NCBI RefSeq assembly: GCF_949628215.1
Contig: NW_027441321.1
Span: 186,001-250,000, forward strand
DNA length: 64,000 nt
Source: Phalacrocorax aristotelis
Taxonomy: Eukaryota > Chordata > Aves > Suliformes > Phalacrocoracidae
Direction of reading: 5' to 3'
Shown: positions 34,078-45,958 of the stretch, piece by piece
Numbering within the stretch: the stretch's first letter is position 1
How the letters are laid out: each line of letters opens with the position of its first letter
Made by a program: the position numbers and the translations under genes
Notes under the pieces: generated by a model
What the model was told of the DNA's origin: nothing
Seen by the model: the letters and a program-made list of their open reading frames with translations, nothing else
The model's database searches: none

Positions 34078-36614
34078 GGGCCACTGCCTGAGAGGGGTTT
34101 CGTCAGCACAAGTTAGTGTGGAAAACCAAACAGCCCGTCTCGATGGAGCAGTGGCCCCTGTCAGCAGAGAAAACAGAGGCTGTAAGAGCTATAGTAAAAC
34201 GAGAGCCCTCGATGAGCCCGTGGAACACCCCTATATTTGCTATAAAAAAGAAAGATAAAAACCAATGGAGGATGCTGCATGACCTTAGAGCAGTAAATCA
34301 GCAAATGGAGGACATGGGGCCTCTCCAACCCGGCCTACCAGATCTGAGTGCTGTCCCGAAAGGATGGCGAGTCATTGTTTTAGATATCAAAGACTGCTTC
34401 TTCAGTATTCCGCTACATCCAGATGATAGAAAGAGATTTGCCTTTACTCTGCCTGCGGTGAACTGCGCAGAACCAGGTAGTAGATGGCAGTGGACAGTAC
34501 TTCCGCAGGGGATGAAAAATTCTCCAGCGATCTGCCAGAGGTATGTGGCTTCTGCATTGCAGCAAGTAAGGCAACAGTATCAGGAGAGAATCTACATGAT
34601 CCACTACATGGATGACGTCCTCATAGCTGCGCCCACCGAGGCGTTGTGTGAACAAGTCTTTTCAGACACCCAAAGGGGCCTTGCGGGACAGGGCCTCAAG
34701 GTAGCTGAGGCAAAGGTACAGCGAGGACCAGTGTGTGGATTTCTGGGTGCTAGAATACAAGGGGATTCCATACAAGCTCAGCCTATTAAACTTACACCTA
34801 AGGTTAAAAATTTACACGATGTACAGAAGCTGGTAGGAGCACTGCAGTGGTTGCGGACATTCGTGCACGTCACCGGTGAGGAGATGCAACCTTTCTATGC
34901 GTTGCTGAAAGGGACCGACCCATGGGAGCCCAGGAGTTTAGACGCTGAGGCAGTCCAGCAGTTGCAGATGATAGAACGTCGAATGCAAAAGGAAGGAGTA
35001 TGGCGGTGGGACCCTCAGGAGGAATTAATTGCAGGTTGGATTCTGACCACCAGTGGAGGATTAGGATTGCTATATCAAATACGGGCGGGGGAAGAAAAAC
35101 CACTGTGATGGGTATATCAGAAGGTTCCCAAGGATGCGTTCTCCACAAAAGTCAAGGTAGCCGGGGGAATGATTTGGCGTCTGCGACGGGAAAGCAAGGG
35201 AATCTTTGGGAAGGAGCCAGATAAGCTCACAGTGCCGTGGAATGGGGAGAAATGGCAGAAGGTGGTAGAGAGTGAAGAGGATATACAATTGGCGGTATAC
35301 TCGTACCCAGGGAAAATCGTCACAGGCACGGTACAGAGGTGGGCCGAGACAGCCAAAGTGGTGGATTTAAGTGTGGATAGTAGAGTTTTGGATACCCCTC
35401 ACCCAGGACCAACATATTTCACAGACGCTTCCTCGAAGACGAACAGAGCGGCAGTAGTGTGGAAACAAGAGAATAGTTGGATGCGCCAGACGTATGAGGA
35501 GCAGGGTAAAAGTGTGCAGTGGCTAGAAGTGAAAGCGCTAGAGGTGGCCCTGCGAAAGGATATAGATCAGCATATGAATGTGTGCACAGACTCCTTATAT
35601 GTGTATAAACTAGTCATGTCCATGAAACGAGAGGGTGTACCACACACGGAAATGGCCTTGATGCTAGAGGTTGCTTTATCGCAGCGAGGAGCAACTGTGA
35701 CAGTAATTCACATTCGCAGTCATCAGACGGGGCCTGGACCACTGATTGAGGGGAATTGCATGGCTGATGAGGCAGCCGTGGGAGTCTGGACATTGACGGA
35801 GGCAAAGAAACTGCATGACCAACTGCACCTGGGTGCTAAAGCCTTGGCAAAGGAGTGTGGCATCTCAATAAGAGCAGCCAGAGAAGTAGTAGCCACCTGT
35901 CCTTACTGTCAGCACTCGCCATTGTGGGAGGCAGGAGTCAACCCTCGAGGACTGGAAGCAAATGCTATCTGGCAGACTGACTTTACTGAATGTCCACAGT
36001 TGGCCCCCGGACGGCACCTGGCAATTACAATTGATACATATAGTGGAGTCATCATGGGTACTCAGCATCGGAAGCAGACCGCAACGCACTTGGCTGCGCA
36101 TTGGACCACGGTGATGGCATGACTTGGAAAGCCCACTGAGATAAAAACAGACAATGGACCATGCTTTCAGGCTCGAAGTACCGAAGAATGGTGTAAAGCT
36201 TGGAATATTGTATTAAAACACGGCATTGCTTACAATAGCACGGGGCAGGCAATAGTTGAACGCGCTCGTCGCACCTTGAAAGCAAAAATAATACAGCTTG
36301 GGGAGGGGGAGGGGTATAAGGGAGCTATACCCGTAGCAGCTCAGCAAACTATTTTAATGCGTGCATTATATTCGCTTAATCATTTTATACGCGGGCAGGA
36401 GCAAGTTACAGCAGTGGAGAAGCACTTTGGCAAAGCTCAAGCAGGCGCGCGCTATCTGCAGGTACAAGTAAGGTTCCCAGGCAGTGAGCAATGGGAGAGA
36501 GGATGGAAACTGAGATGCCTGGGGAGGGGCTACGCCGCGGTTGAGAATGAAGGGCGCATAGAGTGGGTGCCTGCAAAGTGTGTGAAAGCAGAACTGTGCA
36601 AGGATGTACAATGA
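34071..36614 (+). pseudogene. pol: pol remnant: reverse transcriptase, RNase H, integrase
   Basis: One frame carries all pol domains, broken by TGA at 34089-34091, 35106-35108 and 36120-36122. The reverse transcriptase has WNTPIFAIKKKD, VLDIKDCFFSIPLHPDD, LPQGMKNSPAICQ and the catalytic YMDD near 34607-34618. RNase H begins near YFTDASSKTN (35419) with CTDSLYVY. Integrase has the zinc-binding H/H and CPYC pair, the first catalytic Asp in QTDFTE, the second in KTDNGPCF and the Glu in QAIVERARR. The end is a TGA at 36612-36614 that overlaps an ATG (ATGA). The stops, with no frameshift, suggest point decay after insertion. Confidence 0.92.
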
Positions 36615-36642
36615 ATAATCCCTTTCTGAGTTGTCTCTTTGC

Positions 36643-36644
36643 AG
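36643..36644 (+). promoter_or_regulatory. Candidate env-type splice acceptor
   Basis: TTGTCTCTTTGCAG-GG has a good pyrimidine tract and AG, 30 bp after the end of pol, where simple retroviruses place the env acceptor. Not experimentally supported. Confidence 0.5.
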
Positions 36645-36765
36645 GGTCTGCTGACATGGATCCTCATGCTAGCCGTACCATTGGGAAAAGAAATGAGCTC
36701 CTTGACAAGATCGCAAGCACTATTGCAACGAGAGCGACACCGGGAAAGGGCGGCAAAAGAGAGAT

Positions 36766-36942
36766 ATGAACTGGGACTGGATAGTAATAATTGGGGGGAT
36801 CTTGTTGTGTGTAGTAGCCATGGTTACTTGTGGGCTGCCATTGTTATGCTGTGTTATAAGACAAATCAAAGAGCGCCTGCGAGAGTTACATGAATATAGA
36901 CCTGACCGTGATATGTATCCTCTTCCGCAAGTAGCTTTGTAG
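36766..36942 (+). pseudogene. Small membrane ORF, probable env TM remnant
   Basis: The ATG at 36766 opens 58 codons ending TAG. Residues 5-31 are hydrophobic with paired cysteines (IGGILLCVVAMVTC and LLCCVI), followed by a charged tail with RQIKERLRELHEYRPDRD. This is the shape of the membrane anchor and cytoplasmic tail of a retroviral transmembrane envelope subunit. No surface subunit or fusion-peptide region precedes it. An overlapping frame after the splice acceptor (from about 36639) begins with a signal-peptide-like LLTWILMLAVPLG and then turns basic. I infer an internal env deletion; an accessory small protein is the alternative. Confidence 0.55.
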
Positions 36943-36956
36943 AATTTTAGTAGCAT

Positions 36957-36969
36957 GAGGAGGGGGAGA
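36957..36969 (+). promoter_or_regulatory. Polypurine tract of the provirus
   Basis: GAGGAGGGGGAGA abuts the 3' LTR, the expected plus-strand primer position. Confidence 0.9.
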
Positions 36970-37219
36970 TGTAGGGGAATAGACAGGGATCGGCGACCGG
37001 AAGATCACGGGATGTGACGGAAAGACAGACTCCTCCCCATAGGAGTGGCAGGAACAGGAAGCTCAGGAGCTATATAAGCGTGTGACGCAGCTAAATAAAC
37101 GGAGATTTTGTATCCATCATATTGATGTCTGTGCATCACTGTCCCCAGGGTGGGTAGAGCCCTGTGTCCCGGAGATATGCGGCCCAAGATAAGTTCTCCC
37201 GTAGAAGCGTACAGCTACA
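36970..37219 (+). repeat. 3' LTR of the provirus
   Basis: Same 250 bp as the 5' LTR with five substitutions by eye (four transitions and one A/C). The TATA box and AATAAA are retained. Confidence 0.95.
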
Positions 37220-37225
37220 ACAAAG

Positions 37226-39531
37226 CAACACAATTAAGTGAGTCCCTGAGTAACAGCAAACTGGGCAAGAGATTGGAGCAAGTATCATTGTTTAAGGTAT
37301 GAATATCAACTATTTTAACAACATGAAAAAATTTCAAATCACATTGTGGTTATAATTAATTTTTTGAAGTTTACCCATTCAGAGAAGTATGTTTACTTAA
37401 GTTATTCTGTTTACCTGAAGATTCATGTGCAGGCTGGTCTGTAAAGCCAGGCCAGACTCTGGAGCTATTTTAATTTCTAAACAGGGCATCTATTTTTACT
37501 GCTTTGCAAATGACTATTAAGCAGGATACCTGGAAAAGAATTTGTTTTTCATTTTGAGAGCGAGCTTCAGCAAACACATACGTAAAACTGACGGTCAGCT
37601 GATGACTTCCTTGACTCTTGTAATTTCTAGGTTTGAGTCCAAGTCAGACTTCGCAGTGAACATAAAAAGCTGTAAGAAAATACTAGTAGGGAAAAGTTTA
37701 AGTAATCTACATCTGTCTGCAGCAAGCTATCTATCAGAGCCAGCTTTAAGAGATAAACAGCGATGCCTAGACAGTATTAAAACTAGTGAAACACAGGATC
37801 CTGAACAAAGTCACTGGTAAAAAAAGGGAAACCCCTCTATTTTTGTATGCTTTAAATGAATCTTCTACACAAAAGTCAGGTAATGTAAAGTGCTACAAAG
37901 CTCCACATAAGCAGATTAGAAAGTTTAGAGAGGTCTTTGAAACATGTGGTTCTTAAAGAACAGAACAGTTGAAACAATGTTCTGACACTGTTTCAAGGAA
38001 TATTGCATGGAAGTTTCCCGTGGATGGCTTACCTTCTCCCCGAGACACGGCACTGCAGCATCATTTCTGATTGTACAAATAGAACACAAATACAACAATT
38101 AGCCAAATTCTCAGCTGAAGTAAATTGCTGTACTTCCACTGAAATTAAAAGTTTTCAATATATTTAAAAGAAGTGACTGCTCTTTCATAACCATCAGAAT
38201 TGCTTTTGCAAGCAATATTTTCACCTTGGCAGCTGTGAAGTTAACTGAGGCCCACCGTAGATTAACACCCAAGAGCAGTAGCAAGCAACTAGTCATGAAA
38301 GACCGCGGGAACAAAATATAACAGCAGTTCTTACTGTTGTGCAGCAGCAACGAATTCAACAGGGCAGGTGACAGCCTTTAAGTAGCAGACTAGTTAACTA
38401 ACCAAGAAATGTGGGTCAAATTCCCCTTTACTCGTGCCGGTGCAAATTAGTAGGAATTCCACCGCAGCTGGTGGCGACACACTGACATACTGGCAGGGCT
38501 GTCAGTCTTTGGCCAATGCCTGTGTGCAATTACAGTCTACAGCAGGGTGCAGTGGCAGTCTACTTGCACTTTCTTCACACCCCTGAATAAAACACAGAAT
38601 TATCTATCCCATCACAGTTATGTAGCTTAATTCCCAAATTCCACTTTGTTTACATCTTAAACATGATTGAGTATTATTACAACCTTGAATTGTCTAGTAT
38701 AGTTCAATTGATTAGGACAGGGCAATGTGAGCTCTACTACTTCTGTAGTATTGACCTTCAGTCTAGGTAATCATTTTTGCTGTCAAAAATTGACTAGCTA
38801 ACCATTGACCAAGTCAGAGTAACACGGTCTTTGACCTAAAATTAAGAATCCTCAACAATGAAAAAATACTGATAATACAGCACAAGTGGGATTAAAAATC
38901 TCACCGTGTAATTGTATCTGTCCAGCTTAAGATGCAGCACGAAACAAGGAATGCACAATTAATAAGACGACTGAGGGTAGTCACAAAGCTAGACACAGAG
39001 TGGTCTCTAAGTTACTCCTGCCAGAGGGTAACAAACTAACACAGTGTCACATACATGAGTGCAACAAATGATGCAGAATTCCCTGACAGTGATTTCCACA
39101 TTATTTATTACCACGTCAACTGTTAAGTCACCCACCAGTGATGTGTTTATGTCACTTATTCACAGCACACAAAAGCATTCTTTCTAAAAACACTTCTACA
39201 GGCAAAACTTGTCTCTAATGACACACTCCATGAGGATTATCTCTACAGAGTGACGTTAGGTTAGTAATGTCACTGTGTTGACTGACCGCTGGTTGTCACC
39301 TAACCAGAAATTATATCAATGTCCTCTCTCTTAACAGGAGTCTTTGAAGATATACCATGGAATTTTCCAGTATGAGGAATAACAAAGTATAAGAGAAAAT
39401 TCCATGGATATTGCAAGGTAAATTTAACATTATACTTTTATAAATGTAGTATGCTTTCGCAGTATGCAATATGGTACTTTTGTGGCCACAGATTTGAAAA
39501 GCTACAGTAGTTACTCCTGGGGGTGGGGGTT
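37226..39531. other. AT-rich stretch without recognisable gene
   Basis: No conserved frame, repeat or RNA gene seen between the two retroviral elements. Confidence 0.55.
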
Positions 39532-40026
39532 TGTCGTGGTTTAGCGGCAGCTCAGCCCCACACAGTCGCTCGCTCACTCCCCACCGGTAGATGGGGGAGA
39601 GAATCAGAAGGGTAACGCTCGTGGGTTGGGATAAGAACAGTTTAATAATTAAAATTAAAAGAAACAACAACAGAAATGCAATGTAAAGGAGAACAACGAG
39701 AGGTGCAAAGCCCCGGGGGAGGGGGGAAGGGAGGGGAGAGGGGGAACGAACCGCCGAAACAAACCGCACGCGCCGCAGCCGCTCGCCACCCGCCGACCCG
39801 ACGCCGCGCCGCCTCCGCACTGCCACTGCCCCCCCTCAATATATTGGTCATGGTGTCACATGGTATGGAATGAACCTGCCATTGGCCAGTCGGGGTCAGC
39901 CGTCCCCACCATGGCCCTGCCCCTCCCAGCCCCCACCCCCGCCACGCGGCAGAGCGCGGGAAGCTGGAAAGGTAGCCGACCCCCACAGTGAGGAGAATTA
40001 ACCCCTTCTCAGCCAAAACCAGCACA
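39532..40026 (-). repeat. 3' LTR of the ERV-L-like element
   Basis: Begins TGTGCTGGTTTTGGCTGAGA and ends AAACCACGACA on the minus strand, with a purine-rich AAGGGGTGGAGAA just upstream. The downstream portion is unusually GC-rich around 39710-39830. Same family as the solo LTR at 5267-5819. Confidence 0.88.
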
Positions 40027-40430
40027 TTCTCCACCCCTTATTCCATACCATTTACACCATGCCCAGGTCCCATATGATGTAATACAACCGTACCAACCAC
40101 CACCCCTCCCCTTCCCATCCTTTAACATAATACACAGACATCATTCCCTTAGTTCATGGACCTTCCCTGTAAAATGTCCATTAAAATGTCCATTGAGTTC
40201 ACCCAGTCCATGACTCTGGGCTCCATCTGTTGTATCAGTCTTTCCGGGTGGGAGAGATGGTGTGTGGCGTTGGGTTGCTGCATACCGAGTCAGTCATCGT
40301 TCCGTCACTGCTGCACGGCTTGTTTCATAGTTGATCTTCCATGGGTTCAGAGGCTCGTACTCTGGTATCGTTGATACAACACAGAGGTGACACACAGTAT
40401 TATATAGCAGTTCACATTGTGCCATTCAGT

Positions 40431-42043
40431 TCATTGCCTGTTTTCACCCAAAATCAAATCCCCTTGAGGCACACATCGGATTTCTCCATCCTCCCGCATC
40501 ACCCACCAAGTGCACCCAGGTCCTCGAGCAAAAGGAATCCCACGAATGGGTTTGCCTTTGCCTGAGGCAGGAAGAACCCAGACTGTGTTGCCCAGCATAC
40601 TTTTTGCGTGCACTACAGGGACTCCATCCCCTCCCACAGGATGTAGGATTTCTGACTGGGCAGGGCCAGCTCGCCTGGCAGATCCCCTCCTGTTGACTAA
40701 CCACGTGGCTTTTGCCAAATGTGCACCCCAGGGCCTGAATGTCCCACCCCCCATTGCTCTCAGCGTAGTTTTTAACAGTCCATTGTACCGCTCCATTTTC
40801 CCAGAGGCTGGTGCGTGACAGGGGGTGTGATACACCCACTCAATGCCGCGCTCTTTGGCCCAGGTGTCTATGAGGCTATTTTGGAAATGAGTCCCATTGT
40901 CTGACTCAGTTCTCTCTGGGGTGCCGTGTCGCCACAGGACTTGTTTTTCCAGACCCAGGAGAGTGTTCCGGGCAGTGGCGTGGGGGACAGGAGATGTTTC
41001 CAGCCAGCCAGTCGTTGTTTCTACCATTGTAAGCACGTGGCGCTTGCCTTGGCGGGTCTGTGGGAGTGTGATATAGTCAATTTGCCAGGCCTCCCCATAT
41101 TTAAATTTCAGCCATCATCCCCCACACCACAGAGGCTTTACCCGCTTCGCTTGCTTGATTGCAGCGCACGTGTCACATTCGTGGATAACCTGTGCAATAA
41201 CATCCATGGTCAAGTCCACCCCTCGATCACGAGCCCACTGTATGTTGCATCTCTCCCTTGATGGCCTGAGGTGTCATGGGCCCACCGAGCTAGAAATAGT
41301 TCACCCTTTTGCTGCCAGTCCAGATCCACCTCAGCCGCTTCAATCTTGGCAGCCTGATCCACCTGCTGGTTGTTTCGATGCTCTTCAGTGGCCCGACTCT
41401 TGGGGACGTGAGCATCCACATGCCGTACCTTTACAACCAGGTTCTCTTCCTGGGCAGCAATATCTTGCCCCAGTGCGGCAGCCCACATGGGTTTGCCTCT
41501 GCGCTGCCAGTTCTGCTTCCACTGCTGCAGCCAGCCCCACAGGGCATTTGCCACCATCCAGGAGTCAGTAGAGAGATAGAGCACTGGCCACTTTTCCCGT
41601 TCAGCGATGTCTAAGGCCAGCTGGATGGCCTTTACCTCTGCAAAGTGGCTCCATTCACCTTCTCCTTCAGCAGGTTCTGCGACTTGTCGTGTAGCAATCC
41701 ATACAGCAGCCTTCCGTCTCCGGTGCTTCCCCACAAGGCGACAGGACCCATCAGTGAGCAGGGCGTATTGCTTCTCATTTTCTGGCAGTTTGTTATACAG
41801 TGGGGCCTCTTCAGCACGTGGCACCTCCTCCTCTGGTGATATTCCAAAGTCTTTGCCTTCTGGCCAGTCCATAATCACTTCCAAGACTCCTGGGCCACTG
41901 GGGTTCCCTACTCGAGCCCGCTGAGTGATCAGTGCGACCCATTTACTCCATGCAGCATCACTTTGTGCTAATCCCACCTGGCACTGCTTGTGGTTCTCCT
42001 GAGTGCAGGGGGCTTTGAAGAGCTCTTGGCGCACAACGGGCAC
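40431..42043 (-). pseudogene. pol: ERV-L-like pol remnant: RNase H and integrase
   Basis: 42043-41210 encodes the RNase H region (LLTDGSCRLVGK, AEVKAIQLALDIA, STDSWMVANALWG) and the start of integrase (WAHDTSGHQGRDATY). A frameshift near 41230 and a stop in the next stretch break the zinc-binding region (CDTCAAIKQAKR). 41036-40431 continues integrase with SDNGTHFQNSLID and the Glu-bearing PASGKMERYNG, ending QGDLILGENRQ. With both breaks it cannot make a full enzyme. The sequence is typical of the common bird ERV-L-type polyproteins. Confidence 0.9.
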
Positions 42044-42080
42044 CCAGCCTCTGTTCGCACCATACCCGATCGTCGCTCAT

Positions 42081-44055
42081 GGGCTCTTCCCTGAGCCCGT
42101 CTGACCGTACGCCGGCAGAGTGGCGTTATAACCGTGCCAGGAGCTCTCCAGCACTCCCTGACCATGATCACCAGAGACCTCTCTCTAACAAACCATCAAG
42201 TGCCTCCTCTTCAGAGAGTAGCAAGCAAATGCACTCACAAGCACTGCTCTCTGCCAGGAGAGCCCTCACTGACTGTTTAAATTAAGAATCAAGACTGGCA
42301 AGCACACTTGACAGTAACACTCAGTTCCAGGAGGACAGAAACGCAGATAAAATCTAGCCACTGCTTCACACCAGGAAAGTGATAAATGCCGGTCTTTTGC
42401 GTTACGCTGACATGAATGTTAGTAACGGGAGATAAAGGAACTGACCGGCCTCCAGCTGCGTATTAGTGACAGCTGCTTCCAGTTGGTTCTTTGACTCAAA
42501 GCTTACCTGGCCCACGGAACTGCTGGATCCTGCGGAGATGAGCATGCAGTTCTCGTCCTTTAGGAAGCTCCTCTGAGACCAATAGGCTAAATCAGAAGCA
42601 AAGGCTTTCCTGTGCCCTGGATTCCTAGGGTCACACACGCTTGTGCTGTCGGTGTTCACAGAAGTCACACACCTCCTTCCTGCATCCTTCTCTCTCTGTC
42701 TATTAACATTACAATTGTAGTATCAAACTACCAGCAATCAGGCTTTCACTAATAAGTCATGGTCTAGTCTGGGTTTAAACCCAGTTCAAGAGCAAGGCAC
42801 ACCACACCCATGGCTGCTGTGGGATAAGCCTGCTCTTGAACCACGCCGGGTGATGCACAGCCCAGGAGTGAGTGACCTGAACCAACAGGCACATCAGGAA
42901 CCGCCACTTGCATTTTTCCCTCTGCCTCACGTATGGGTCACCCACACAGCACAGTGCATTGGGAAATGCTTTTTATTTGAGAAGCAGCTGTAATTCAGAA
43001 GGAACCGCAGAACATTTCTCTCCGAGCATCCAAAGGCACTCATTATCGCGACTGCTTTGGTGAGAGCAGCATTCCTGCGATGGAAACCTGCAAGTTTTGC
43101 ACAGAAGACAAAAGTACCAACAACATAAGAAACAAATACAATCTTACTACGAGAAATTCTATTATTTCATAGCATTTTCCGACTGGCCTAGACTAAGAGG
43201 TTACAAGCATTGCCTAACAACTCACAAGAGACTATGGACTGGCTTCTGCCTGGAGCTTGCTTCTTCCCCACCACAAGCTAGTTATGGTTGGTTACATGGG
43301 AAGGGATGAATTGCAGCAAATAAATGGAGTGCGCTGACAACCCTGAGAGTCATCTTCCATGAGAAGGGGTTCTGATGGGGGATTAAACTACTTAGTTATC
43401 TGCGGCCTTATTTGCATGCTGGGCATGTCCTTGTAGTACGATCTGCCCAAGGTCTTGGTCTTTTCTCATGACAAAAGGACAGCAGAGAAGGACAGTAACT
43501 GACCTTCATTGCCCTCAAGTCCAAATATACCAGAATTGAGGGTGATTTGGCCCTACCACCTGTAGGAAACTCATCTGACAGCTACTGGCCTCTTTTCTTT
43601 ATCATTCTGCCTATTTTTAAGTAAAAGAGGCAGAAACAAAGCAGAAAGATGTCAGCAAGTGGGAAGAGATCACTATTTGATCACACAATCAAGTCTAGCA
43701 AGATGTGTACACCAATAGCTTGATGCTCATCATTGTTTTAGTTTCAGCTCTCTTAAATTCTCTAAACACATTTACCATAATATAAATACATGTATTTTGC
43801 ATAACAAACATTATCATAACAGAAAAAACTCTCTCTCAACTGGGTTTCTGCTCGTTTCCTACCCATAACTCTCTAACTTTGGCCAATACACGACTGCTGA
43901 AAGGTGCTCTTGGATCCACATTTCCTGCATTAGCTGGTTTTGTTACCGTTGAGAACGGCTTTGGTCTTGCGGCTGTAAAGCACGAGGGAAAAACGATCAG
44001 CCTTGTGCAATCAAAGCGATGGTTAGTTGTGCGTTATGTTCCCCCCCAAAATTAC
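42081..44055. other. Mostly unassigned flank; one candidate exon inside
   Basis: Apart from the candidate exon at 42507-42679, I see no gene, LTR or CR1. Confidence 0.45.
42507..42679 (-). CDS. Candidate further exon, phase-compatible with AHCTF1-like gene
   Basis: A 173-bp open segment is flanked by an acceptor (GGATGCAG) and a good donor (CCAG-GTAAGC). It reads CVTSVNTDSTSVCDPRNPGH, then KAFASDLAYWSQRSF. It starts in phase 1, the phase in which the AHCTF1-like exon at 44056 ends. I do not recognise its sequence in ELYS, whose C-terminal part evolves fast. It may equally be a chance frame. Confidence 0.3.
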
Positions 44056-45958
44056 CTCCTCTTGGTCCGGATGAAGGCAGACGGGAAGGCTTGGCTCTCC
44101 CTGCAGCCAGCTGCCTCCGACCTCTAGGCAGGGTCTTGCCCTGTTGGCCTGAGAGAGAATTTCTGGCAACTGCTCTCTGTCTCCAGCGAGGAGCACGATC
44201 GTTCTGATGAACAAAAAGTGTAAAGCAAGAAGTTTCACCCCGTATTTTTAGCCAAGCGGAAGGAAGACTAGAATAATAACAGAACCTACAACTTTAAGTT
44301 AAAACCATTCCCGCACTCTGCAGAACCTGATTCTGACACGCTCGTCAGCACCCACAAGTTTCACGTGGCTGACAAAACAGCAGCCTTGCCCTTGTTTTTC
44401 CTGAAACGCCACTGCCCCAGGTGACTGAATCTCCAGGGCAACGGCGGGTTACGTTGGACAAAAGGAAGTGAGGATTAAAATGAGGAAGAGAAAGCTACCT
44501 ACACACCCCTTCCCCCTGGATGGAAGTTTTCAAATGCAGGACCTAAACCTTCCAAAGCCACCTGGGTAAGTTTGCTGCCCTGGAGAACTATGGTTCCCTG
44601 AAACAGCACGTGGATCACAGAACCACAACAGAAGTTCCCGTAACACAAAATTTGACCTGCCGATTTTGAGATACAGAAGTTAGGTAAGAATTTTGGTCCA
44701 AAAAGTGGTAAAATGAAAGCTGTGGAATTGCAGACCTCACGCTATAACTTGAGGAAATAATAAAAAGAACAACCCGTAATGTAAATGTTGCCTGTGGGTT
44801 GGCACCCAGAGCTGCGTGCAAGATACAAGAGATGACATACAACACACTCTTCATTCCACAGTGACTCAAACAACTTCCAATCATCTGAACCCTACATAAC
44901 GTACGTCTCTGAATATCTGAATGGTAAGAGTGGCTGACAGGAAAGATACTTATTTCATCCTCAGACACAAACAAACTGTTTGAAGTGGACTCAACAACAG
45001 CCTGGAACACGGAATTTCCAACTGCACGGGGCAGCTTTGGAGTAGTGACACATTTTGTTCAACTTTTAGGTTCAGCTGTAATGTAAGGTGCAGAGGCTTA
45101 TTGCAAGTATTTCAAAGAAGGGTGTGATAAAGAAAGCAGGATTCTTACTGAGCGCTGTTAAACCGGTTAGTAACCCCTGAGAGAAACTGGCACACTCGGC
45201 AGGACTTTTACGCTTACCATGAGATGAACGTTCATCGCCTGGTTCAGCCGTGCTGCTGCCGTACAGTTGGCACGCTGCAGGTGCTGGACTAAAAGAATTT
45301 CATGAGTCCGTAAAAATTTCTCCAAACACTTCTACGAGAAATAACACATTTTAAAACATATATGATGATCCTGCCTCTTCTCTTGGCAAAGAAGGGATTC
45401 AGATTTTTTTCTTGACCACACTTACTTGTTCAGAGTCTGTAAAAGGCAGCTTCAGGAAGTCTCCCACTAGTCCCGTCTCCTGACAGATGTCATACATATC
45501 TTTTAATAGCTCTTCCTCCTTTAACTGAGCGGCGTCTTCCTGCAGCAGACCCCAAGCCTCCGCCATGCACCTGTAGTTAATTTTTTGAGATGTAAAGGCG
45601 TATTAATAGTATAACTAAAAAGATGCCCCACAATTATTGTGCTCAAAGTTTAAAGGAAACTTAGGGGACTGTGATTTCTAGTCTTTGTTCTCCACCTTTC
45701 ACAGGATTTCAATGCCAAAATGGTGGCATATATTTCTTTACCTATTGGACAACAGCACAGTGAGGAAAAGCCGCTCTTCACAACTGCTTGAGAACGGTGG
45801 CTTCATCATCTGCATGTATCTGAGGGCTCGCCCATGCTCTCCTTGGCACATGAGGGACCCAAGAATTCTCACGTGTTGCCACGACACAGGTTTGATTGTA
45901 GCTGGGTGAAAGAGCAGGGCCAGGGAATTCTGCAGAAGGTGGAGATCAGGTTTACTAA

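Larger units (their letters stand above)
31139..37225 (+). mobile_element. Endogenous retrovirus, alpha/beta-like, full length but env-deleted
   Basis: The provirus 31145-37219 is flanked by identical 6-bp repeats ACAAAG (31139-31144 and 37220-37225). It has two 250-bp LTRs with TG...CA ends, a tRNA-Trp-like primer site, gag with major homology region and two zinc knuckles, a pro frame with LVDTGAD, pol with YMDD, RNase H and integrase, a polypurine tract, and only a short remnant where env belongs. It carries two gag frameshifts and four in-frame TGA codons, so this copy is defective. The 6-bp duplication and Trp primer point to alpharetrovirus relatives, while the gag/pro/pol frame layout is betaretrovirus-like. 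Confidence 0.95.
39532..42080 (-). mobile_element. 5'-truncated ERV-L-like retroelement
   Basis: Reading the minus strand, pol sequence (42043 to 40431) is followed by about 390 bp without a recognised gene, a purine tract and one LTR (40026 to 39532). The left part of the element (5' LTR, gag, most of reverse transcriptase) is missing; similarity ends somewhere near 42050-42080. No env is seen, which fits ERV-L relatives. Confidence 0.85.

Noticed and set aside
44615-45010. 131-codon minus-strand open frame
   Set aside because: It lies between two AHCTF1-like exons, has no similarity to ELYS, and its counterpart in copy A is broken. Treated as intron.
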